The notes under the pieces: generated by a model
What the model was told of the DNA's origin: nothing
Database searches by the model: none
What the model saw: only the letters and a program-made list of their open reading frames with translations
Shown here: positions 55,777-64,000 of the stretch, piece after piece
Layout of the letters: each line of letters opens with the position of its first letter
How positions within the stretch are numbered: the stretch's first letter is position 1
Program-made: the position numbers and the translations under genes
Source: Linum tenue
Lineage: Eukaryota; Streptophyta; Magnoliopsida; Malpighiales; Linaceae
DNA length: 64,000 nt
NCBI GenBank assembly: GCA_946122785.1
Contig: CAMGYJ010000006.1
Location: 32,972,168 to 33,036,167, forward strand
Direction of reading: 5' to 3'

Positions 55777-58086
55777 TGTGATGCCTCGAGTTCGATTTAA
55801 GGTCCAACAACAAGTACTAAGTGAGCCGGAGCGATAAATGGAATTGGAATTTTGTTCCGCGGTGCAAGTTCGAGGATTTAAAAGAACAAGTAGCCACTCA
55901 AAGCTACTCGATGCTAACGAGTTTGGGAGAATATCTTTTGTGGCCAAGAGGAAAAAATAAGAAGTGAGGTAGACAATGCGAGTCAAGCAATGGACATCAT
56001 TGAGGGTCATATATCAAGAGTGAATTATTGAGCCAAAGAAGCACGGGAATGAGAAGAATGAAAGGATGAGTCCGATCAAATTTCGAGGACGAAATTTTTA
56101 CAAGTGGGGAGGAAATGTAACACCCCGAATTTCTGAATTAGGTTGGACCGGTAATTGATTCAGCTCATGTTTGGGTTAGGTGATACGTGATAATTAATGA
56201 ATAAAAAAAATATAGGAAAATTTCCCAAATTCCACCTGTTACCTTCTCCCATTAAACCCCCACCATTAATCTCATCACCCCACCGTTACCCATTCCTCCC
56301 CCAACCCCAGTCGGTTTCACAAGGACTTTTAATTATAAGCTAACCCAAAATTCTCCAAGCAGCCATTCATCATCCCATATTCCCATTGATGCGTTATGTA
56401 ATTATTTACTATCATCGGAAGATAAAGGCGAAACCGAGGGGAAGACGGGTTCACTAACCTGATGCAAGGGCCGAGAGAGAGGACTGCCCCACCATCATTT
56501 GATGCGGTCCACATCGACGGAATTGGCCAGCCGGAAGAGCGACTAGAAGAAGCGATGCTGTGTGGTGGCGGCATCGGGAACCAATCGAACTTTGAGGTAA
56601 GGATCGAGTTCCCTCGAAAATAATACAGTCGATGGTGATATTGATGATTGATCGGGATTGGATTAAGTAGTGATTGTCTGATCGATGTCCCCTTCATAAC
56701 CAGGCGGCGCCGATAAAAGGTTTGGAAACTCCTATAGGTTAGTATTATGCGGTGTAAGATTATGGTGCATTGAGTACGTTTTCCCCATGATTATATCACA
56801 GTTTTGGACTATTATACATGGGAGGAGGAAGGAACCATTCCTGGCGGATGTTAATAAGGTTTAAATGGCTTCTATGGTTGGGTTAGATACGGCAGTAGTA
56901 ATAAAACATGGAATTGTGATCCATTGAGAAGTGGCGACAGGGGCAGTCCACAATGATTGAGGTTCATCGATCGGCTAATAAGGTGAGTGTAAAGGGGGTA
57001 AATTCTACGCCTTACGTATTTTCAAGCATTTTGCTTTACATGTTCAAGTATTTGCTTTACGTGAAGTGTGTATGCCCTGTTTGATCTATGATTGTGTTGA
57101 TTATGTATGCTTCAATTTAAGTTATTGTTTGAGCATTTCAATATCTACATTTAATCATTAAGTTTCTGTTCGTACGACGTTTAAGAACGAGTATTTTTTT
57201 TTAATGCCTCATCGTTTACTAAGTTATGATGTTAAGAGTAAGACAAAGTCACGAGTAAAGATAGGTAACCTCGCTTAGCTAGCCACTAGCTAGATGGATC
57301 CCTACCGGACGGTGATAAGTTCCGCGGTAGTTGATCACTACCGGATGGTGATACGTTCCGCGGTAGTTGGTCAGGCGTGGAGCCGGGCGGTGATGAGTTC
57401 CGCGGTATCCATTGCCTTGGTTTAGGTGTGCTACCGGATGGTGATACGTTCCGCGGTAGTCACACCGTAGTTTGACACCGGATGGTGATTCGTTCCGCGG
57501 TGATCAAACCCAGTTGAGGGGCACCCCATTGTGAGGGTAGTCATGTTTAAGAAATAAGAAAGTAAGTAAGGCTAGTAGTGGCGCCAGCTAAGTCGAGGTA
57601 GGGGCCCCACAATAAGATAATGGAAGAATTAATACATTTTTAAGAGTTAAAGTTTAAAAGCGGAAGTACAAACCATTCCATAAGTTTAAGTAAGTGTTTT
57701 AAGCAGAGTGCTTAAGTATTAAAAGTAATAAACGTAAGGGCGTAGACTGACCCCATCTCACTCACCAGTTTGAAGAGTACTAAGAGGAGTTAGAGAGCAG
57801 CGAGCTTGAGAGGAGCAAGGCAAGGCGAGCAGCCGCACCAGCATTGACGAGATGTCCCGGAATTAAGCAAGGAGTTATAGTTTGTTTAGTCAGTTGTGTT
57901 TATGATTATGAGTATAACTGGAGGTTCAAAGTTTGAGGTTTATTAACTATGCATTTGAGTTTTGCCCACGTGTTTAGGGCATTGCATTTGACGTTTTCTT
58001 GGGAATGTTTAAGTTTTTAAGCTTTGTTTTTAACCGGCTCCGGAGCCATGATTATTTCGGTTGTTTAAAAGGATCGGGGTGTTTCA
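55777..58086 (+). repeat. 5' LTR of N2 (2,310 bp, composite)
   Basis: It starts TGTGATGCCTCGAG and ends GGGGTGTTTCA. The first 339 bp end in a second polypurine-like tract (AAGTGGGGAGGAAA) directly followed at 56116 by TGTAACACCCC, the start of an ordinary chromovirus-type LTR such as that of N1. Confidence 0.92.
57297..57509 (+). repeat. Hairpin array in the N2 5' LTR (five units)
   Basis: Five units of about 43 bp share the centre CCGGATGGTGATACGTTCCGCGG. The arms pair within each unit but differ between units: CTACCG with CGGTAG plus TGATCA with TGGTCA (unit 2), GTGTG plus CTACCG with CGGTAG plus CACAC (unit 4), GTTTGA plus CACCG with CGGTG plus TCAAAC (unit 5). One base bulges at a similar position in several. 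Confidence 0.88.
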
Positions 58087-58820
58087 TTTTGGTATCAGTG
58101 GTCTCCAAGGAATACTGGAGTGACGATCTGAGTTTTTCAAGGTTATGTTTTAAAGGAATAGAAAAAGGGTGTCAGGTTAAAGGTTTGGCCAAACGAGTCA
58201 AGGTTCTTTCAGTAATTTTTTTTAGAATCTCCAGTATACTCTAATCATGATAAGGAAATAACTTTAGGATGCCCTATGGGGGGTTATGATACGTCTTGGG
58301 AAGGAGAAGTAGCTGGTTCCTAGAGGGATTGTTTAGTGAAACCCGTTGATAAATGAGAAGTGAAGGGTCAAGGCATCTCCGATCCTATGGGGATGTGAGC
58401 TTATCATAATAAGGTTCAGAACGGGGCCGAGTATCTAGTACGTCGGCAGGCAATGACCAAGGAGTTATGACAAATGACGGCTAGCATCGAGAGGAAAGGA
58501 TGCAATGAGGGTTTGCTAAGATCACGATGATCGAGTTTAGGGATACGACGACTCAAGGAGTAGTAGAGGTTGGACTTTAAACAAAACTAGGGGCCTATAG
58601 GCTAAGCAAGCAAGTAGAATCTTCTAGGAGGAATGGAGAGGAGCTACTGAACTCAATTCGGGTATCAAAGCTAGAACCAAGCATCGATAAAAGGGTTCTG
58701 AAAGTAAAGGGAATATAAATCCCCATAGTAGAAGGAGTACCTAAGGTCCAACAAAGCTAGACTTGGAGTTATCAGGATCAACAAATTTCGAAGTCGAAAT
58801 TTTCTTAAGGGGGGAGGAAA
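58087..58820 (+). other. Internal region of N2, non-coding
   Basis: 734 bp from the primer site to the polypurine tract. Co-linear with 653-1 (minus strand) in N1. The short frames in the two copies do not agree, so the conserved feature is likely RNA- or cis-acting sequence (packaging, priming). Confidence 0.8.
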
Positions 58821-61127
58821 TGTGATGCCTCGAGTTCGATTTAAGGTCCAACAACAAGTACTAAGTGAGCCGGAGCGATAAATGGAATTGGAATTTTGTT
58901 CCGCGGTGCAAGTTCGAGGATTTAAAAGAACAAGTAGCCACTCAAAGCTACTCGATGCTAACGAGTTTGGGAGAATATCTTTTGTGGCCAAGAGGAAAAA
59001 ATAAGAAGTGAGGTAGACAATGCGAGTCAAGCAATGGACATCATTGAGGGTCATATATCAAGAGTGAATTATTGAGCCAAAGAAGCACGGGAATGAGAAG
59101 AATGAAAGGATGAGTCCGATCAAATTTCGAGGACGAAATTTTTACAAGTGGGGAGGAAATGTAACACCCCGAATTTCTGAATTAGGTTGGACCGGTAATT
59201 GATTCAGCTCATGTTTGGGTTAGGTGATACGTGATAATTAATGAATAAAAAAATATAGGAAGATTTCCCAAATTCCACCTGTTACCTTCTCCCATTAAAC
59301 CCCCACCATTAATCTCATCACCCCACCGTTACCCATTCCTCCCCCAACCCCAGTCGGTTTCACAAGGACTTTTAATTATAAGCTAACCCAAAATTCTCCA
59401 AGCAGCCATTCATCATCCCATATTCCCATTGATGCGTTATGTAATTATTTACTATCATCGGAAGATAAAGGCGAAACCGAGGGGAAGACGGGTTCACTAA
59501 TCTGATGCAAGGGCCGAGAGAGAGGACTGCCCCACCATCATTTGATGCGGTCCACATCGACGGAATTGGCCAGCCGGAAGAGCGACTAGAAGAAGCGATG
59601 CTGTGTGGTGGCGGCATCGGGAACCAATCGAACTTTGAGGTAAGGATCGAGTTCCCTCGAAAATAATACAGTCGATGGTGATATTGATGATTGATCGGGA
59701 TTGGATTAAGTAGTGATTGTCTGATCGATGTCCCCTTCATAACCAGGCGGCGCCGATAAAAGGTTTGGAAACTCCTATAGGTTAGTATTATGCGGTGTAA
59801 GATTATGGTGCATTGAGTACGTTTTCCCCATGATTATATCACAGTTTTGGACTATTATACATGGGAGGAGGAAGGAACCATTCCTGGCGGATGTAATAAG
59901 GTTTAAATGGCTTCTATGGTTGGGTTAGATACGGCAGTAGTAATAAAACATGGAATTGTGATCCATTGAGAAGTGGCGACAGGGGCAGTCCACAATGATT
60001 GAGGTTCATCGATCGGCTAATAAGGTGAGTGTAAAGGGGGTAAATTCTACGCCTTACGTATTTTCAAGCATTTTGCTTTACATGTTCAAGTATTTGCTTT
60101 ACGTGAAGTGTGTATGCCCTGTTTGATCTATGATTGTGTTGATTATGTATGCTTCAATTTAAGTTATTGTTTGAGCATTTCAATATCTACATTTAATCAT
60201 TAAGTTTCTGTTCGTACGACGTTTATGAACGAGTATTTTTTTTAATGCCTCATTGTTTACTAAGTTATGACGTTAAGAGTAAGACAAAGTCACGAGTAAA
60301 GATAGGTAACCTCGCTTAGCTAGCCACTAGCTAGATGGATCCCTACCGGACGATGATAAGTTCCGCGGTAGTTGATCACTACCGGATGGTGATACGTTCT
60401 GCGGTAGTTGGTCAGGCGTGGAGCCGGACGGTGATGAGTTCCGCGGTATCCATTGCCTTGGTTTAGGTGTGCTACCGGATGGTGATACGTTCCGCGGTAG
60501 TCACACCGTAGTTTGACACCGGATGGTGATTCGTTCCGCGGTGATCAAACCCAGTTGAGGGGCACCCCATTGTGAGGGTAGTCATGTTTAAGAAATAAGA
60601 AAGTAAGTAAGTCTAGTAGTGGCGCCAGCTAAGTCGAGGTAGGGGCCCCACAATAAGATAATGGAAGAATTAATACGTTTTTAAGAGTTAAAGTTTAAAA
60701 GCGGAAGTACAAACCATTCCATAAGTTTAAGTAAGTGTTTTAAGCAGAGTGCTTAAGTATTAAAAGTAATAAACGTAAGGGCGTAGACTGACCCCATCTC
60801 ACTCACCAGTTTGAAGAGTACTAAGAGGAGTTAGAGAGCAGCGAGCTTGAGAGGAGCAAGGCAAGGCGAGCAGCCGCACCAGCATTGACGAGATGTCCCG
60901 GAATTAAGCAAGGAGTTATAGTTTGTTTAGTCAGTTGTGTTTATGATTATGAGTATAACTGGAGGTTCAAAGTTTGAGGTTTATTAACTATGCATTTGAG
61001 TTTTGCCCACGTGTTTAGGGCATTGCATTTGACGTTTTCTTGGGAATGTTTAAGTTTTTAAGCTTTGTTTTTAACCTGCTCCGGAGCCATGATTATTTCG
61101 GTTGTTTAAAAGGATCGGGGTGTTTCA
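58821..61127 (+). repeat. 3' LTR of N2 (2,307 bp, composite)
   Basis: Same structure as the 5' LTR, including the embedded polypurine tract and TGTAACACCCC at 59160. Confidence 0.92.
60338..60550 (+). repeat. Hairpin array in the N2 3' LTR
   Basis: The same five units as 57297-57509, with three substitutions: two in the centres of units 1 and 2 and one in unit 3. Confidence 0.88.
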
Positions 61128-62122
61128 GCACCTCCCCCAAGCAAGAGGACCCATCTCGATGTTGAAGTATTACCTTTAACATGAGAAATCCAACTAACAT
61201 AAATAAATCCTTCCAAAATGGATGGAAAGCCACTACAAGTCAATACAATGTGCCTTTAAGATGTCCTAGTACAAGCCTCATTTTATTTCAAATGACGAGA
61301 ACTAGGATTCATCATGTACCGACTTAATTGTTCTATCGCATATGCTATATCTAGCATAATGCAAGTCATGCATACATCGAGCCTTCAATTTAATATGGAA
61401 TACTTAAGTTGTAAAACTGATTTCCAGTATTAACCATAATTTCCATACTTGGATCCATTTGGGGTCTTTAACTCATGACAATTCCTACTAAGAAATTTTT
61501 GCAAGTACCTTCTCAATGCAGAAAAATTGAGAAAAGGAATCTTCATTGTCGTTCCGCTTGATTCAATACACAAAATCATATTTTTCTCCCCCATGTCCTA
61601 CATGGAGAATTTAAATAACAACTTTTTATCAAAGTTCACTTATCTTTTGTTGGTCCCAAAGATAAGCATGTCGTATACATACAAATGTATAATGACTTCA
61701 TTACCAGAATCATCATAAATTGTGTATACATTTTGTCTCCCTAGTTTAAAATAACATAAACCACTAGACAAAATCACACCATTATACCACTTAGACAAAT
61801 CAAAAAAAATTTAAGACTTCGTAAATGTAGAAATAAAAATCAGACAAATTACACCATTGAGTATGAAACCTACACAAAGGTATTGTCATTCTCTTATTTC
61901 TTCATTTTACTAAGCGTCCTTCTTCTTCCTCATCTTCGAATCTCCCTCTTCCAAGTTACCTTCCGGATATGGAATACACCATGAGACTATTAAGAAGAAA
62001 ACTCATCTTCTACTGTCATCGATGAAAAACACATCATCGAAAATTCTCATAATTCCAAAGACCGGAACCGATTTCTTGAAAAGAGCAGTTCGAGCCATCG
62101 TACAGGAAATATTCTTTACAAT

Positions 62123-62271
62123 TGTTGAGACTTTTACTTTGTCAAACGTTGCATAACTTGGCAAAGAGTCACCTCCTTTAATTTAAAAAAAATGGACACA
62201 CACATGGATCTGCTATAAATAAAAATGTGATCAATTAGTTGATTTTCTAGGCCTGATCCAAATTTCCAACA
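62123..62271 (-). repeat. 149-bp TG...CA repeat, copy 2
   Basis: Same length and ends as 45618-45766 (minus strand TGTTGGAAATTTGG to GTCTCAACA). The flanks ACAAT and GTCAG do not form a target duplication, so a solo LTR is plausible but unproven. Confidence 0.65.
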
Positions 62272-62606
62272 GTCAGCTCGCGGTTTCATTAGGAATTCCA
62301 TGAGGCCCGAACGATCCCTTTCTTTCTGCACAGTAGACAAAATCTCTCCTATTAATGGAGAAGTCGTGAGAAGATCATGCTCAGTCTATAATGTAAGAAA
62401 CGGTTAATAGTAGCCATGAATGTCACTATCTTTTTGCTCAATTGAGCAATTTTTTACTCAAGTGGAAATTGACGAGATAAATCAGTTTGAGTATACAACT
62501 TAGTGATGTGATGCCATATCTAAGAAAAAGTGAAGTATAGTAATGCAAACTCAGGCCGGTTATCAAATAAACTATTGCCAATAGCCATGAAACAACCTAA
62601 GCATTC
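62272..62606. other. Unassigned AT-rich DNA
   Basis: Nothing recognisable between the 149-bp repeat and the LINE 3 tail. Confidence 0.5.
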
Positions 62607-64000
62607 TTTTTTTTTTTTTTTTACAAAAGATATATATTGATCATAAGCAGGAGATAGTTACATCCTGGAATTCAACCAAGTCTGAAAAAAAAAAAAAAAA
62701 AACAACACGCTGCCGGGTACAAAGAAATGGCCTTTCTAGCCACCAAATGGGCTACCCTATTACTATGCCGACCTACAAATCGAATACTCAATCCCGGATG
62801 AAGGGCAAACAATTGCACCACCTCATGAAGAACAACCCCTATCCTGCTATCCCCAACCTCCGCTTGCCTAATCTTATCGATGATCACCTTCACATCCCCT
62901 TCAAAACGAACCTCATCGAACCCTTGAGCCAGACACCACTGCACTGCCTCCCGCAGTGCCAGAACCTCAACCACTAAAGGATCATCAATAATCGGGAACG
63001 GGACCCCCTTAGCCACAAGGACCCCACCCTCTGAACTCAACACAACCATATGCCAACCGCAGAATGGGAGCCAGTTTGAGTCGCCCCATCCCACCTACAA
63101 ACAACCCATAATCTACCTGGGGGGCCGGTAGGTGCTGCAAGGCCGCCGCTGCCACAACAGGAGAAGAATCTACCGGCAGTCGCGTCCACTCATCATATTG
63201 CTGATGAAACTGACGCATTAGCAGCAAGAACCCATATTGCTTCCCCTCAAGGACTACCCAGCTACGGGACTTCCTAATCTGCCAGAGGATGGCAATCACG
63301 CCCATGAACAGAGAAGGTTGGTGAATAAGGGACAGTAACCGCTTTAGAAACAGGGGGAAAGTATGCATTGGTAACCCCTCACCGAGATACTCCAACCCGG
63401 AATAATCCCACACGGCTCGAGCCACTGGGCAGTAAAGGAACAAATGCTCTAAGGATTCTAGCTCACCCTAGCAAACCGGGCACCGTGGCAGCACCGACAC
63501 CTTCCTCTCAGCAAGGGCCTCCATAGTAGGCAGGTTGTGATTAAAGATTTGCTAGGAAAATATTTTCAGCTTAGGCGGAATATTGGCCTCCCACAAACGG
63601 ATCCAACTACTCTTATCCATCCAGCTAACCGTGTCACGCCACCGGCCAGAGCATTTGTCAAGAGAGACCGCAAGGTGATAGGCAGATTTTATCGTAAAAA
63701 TCTCATCTGGCGTGGCATGCCATATTAGTTTATCCTCCATAGCCTGACAAGGGAGAGGGATAGCACTTATGGCCCTACAGGTAGCCGGATCAAACCATTG
63801 GCGTAGGCTATCGACACACCACCTCCCCCCTCCCCCCGAGGAATGACCTCGGCCATCCTAAGGTCCTGACCTTCCGGCAACACCCGGGGGTTATAAACAG
63901 GGGGCTCTGGGTGCAAGCCAGGTACCTAGTTGGACTGAAGGACAGGGGCATTCTGACCATTCCCAATTTGCCAACGCAATCTAGCTGCAAGAAGCTGGCG
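62607..64000 (-). mobile_element. L1-type LINE 3, 3' part (runs off the window)
   Basis: Minus strand, ending in a 16-base A tail (T run 62607-62622 on the plus strand). A further internal A run of about 18 lies at 62684-62701, just after the RNase H stop. Only the C-terminal half of ORF2 is in the window. Confidence 0.88.
62672..64000 (-). pseudogene. LINE 3 ORF2 C-terminal part: zf-RVT and RNase H
   Basis: From the window edge leftward on the minus strand the order is WRIGNG (near 63960) and LQSNWVPGLHPEP-like sequence, then KLIWHATPDEIFTIKSAYHL (63735). The zinc-binding region follows, with LPRCPVC, a TAG, GELESLEHLFLYCPVARAVW (63480-63400). Then comes RNase H, with VLALREAVQWCLAQGFDEV near 62950 and FVGRHSNRVAHLVARKA near 62760. 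A frameshift near 63080 separates linker and RNase H, and several stops occur in 63540-63990. The RNase H domain itself is an open frame. Confidence 0.85.

Larger units (their letters stand above)
55777..61127 (+). mobile_element. Non-coding LTR element N2 with composite LTRs
   Basis: Perfect GCACC target duplication (55772-55776 and 61128-61132). LTRs 55777-58086 and 58821-61127 flank a 734-bp interior with a primer site (TTTTGGTATCAGTGG, 58087) and polypurine tract (AAGGGGGGAGGAAA, ending 58820). The two LTRs differ by about 11 substitutions and 3 indels over 2.3 kb by eye (about 0.5%), so insertion is recent. It encodes nothing recognisable and must borrow all enzymes. Element N1 (1-3153) is a related copy. 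Confidence 0.92.
55291..62100 (-). pseudogene. Copia E pol remnant (RT and RNase H), interrupted by N2
   Basis: 55291-55771 and 61133 onward form one minus-strand reading once N2 is removed. The RT block LYVYDMLIFGTN (near 61690) is YVDD with one catalytic Asp changed to Tyr. It is followed leftward by KLLFKFSM and ILCIESSG. RNase H begins at LLGGGAICWASKKQTCI, which spans the N2 insertion point, and continues to ITIFCDSNANLAKAYSH (near 55600) and LVDHLTK-like remnants near 55450. Stops are dense. 61800-62100 is AT-rich with no clear domain. Confidence 0.8.

Noticed and set aside
55675..56010. Paired minus-strand frames starting MTLNDVHCL (also 58671-59054)
   Set aside because: They are identical over the start only because the LTR is duplicated. 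They run into unrelated sequence at the other end and lie antisense to the element.
1..64000. tRNA, rRNA or microRNA genes
   Set aside because: I saw no cloverleaf, rRNA core or convincing miRNA-type fold. The tRNA-like matches are retroelement primer-binding sites. A tRNAscan-SE/Infernal run would settle this.

Overview
This window is typical of a repeat-dense intergenic stretch of a flowering-plant nuclear genome. The evidence is an intron-containing plant-style gene, Ty1/copia and Ty3/gypsy LTR retrotransposons with tRNA-iMet-type primer sites, plant L1-type LINEs with a C-terminal RNase H, and hAT- and Mutator-like non-autonomous DNA elements. A eudicot is likely, but I cannot name the species. 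I see no tRNA, rRNA or CRISPR array. Only one gene looks like an ordinary, intact host gene: a three-exon, 171-codon gene at 6538-8175 (+), encoding a small protein with one predicted membrane segment and no function I recognise.

Layout. 1-3153 is a non-coding LTR element (minus strand, cut by the window edge) inserted into a dead LINE (3154-5965, +) that abuts the leader of the host gene. 8176-10604 is AT-rich intergenic DNA with small MITE-like insertions. 10605-13522 is a non-autonomous LTR element whose LTR carries a palindromic GGATGG array. 14059-15330 is a decayed copia gag. 15722-19345 is a second dead LINE, split by a hAT-like MITE. From 19346 to about 45551 lies a deep nest. An old copia (19346-21990 plus 39284-40154) is split by a hAT-like MITE (8-bp target duplication). 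That MITE is split by a Tat-type gypsy element (22234-37991) and by a Mutator-like element (38010-39148). The Tat element carries an antisense ORF, itself split by a young gag-protease gypsy element (25617-30125). Another copia (40155-45551, non-canonical TA...TA ends) sits in the old copia's right part. 45928-48280 is a short non-autonomous LTR element lying in copia sequence. 48281-52320 is a dead copia. 52329-53376 is a hAT-like element. 53763-54718 is a Pin1-type prolyl isomerase pseudogene cut in two by another hAT-like element. 55062-62100 is a further dead copia, into which a young non-coding LTR element (55777-61127) with a composite LTR has inserted. 62607-64000 is the 3' part of a third LINE (minus).

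Nothing here works as an operon or pathway; the biology is layered transposition. The most unusual signals are three. First, the LTRs of one non-coding family (copies at both ends of the window) hold a tandem array of hairpins with a conserved loop and stems that differ from unit to unit yet stay self-complementary. Second, the LTR of the right-hand copy contains a second polypurine tract and LTR start inside it, and moved as one unit, since a perfect 5-bp target duplication flanks it. Third, ten of ten in-frame stops tabulated in the two large retroelements are TAG, which fits decay by deamination at methylated CHG sites. All identity figures and repeat boundaries were counted by eye and should be recomputed.
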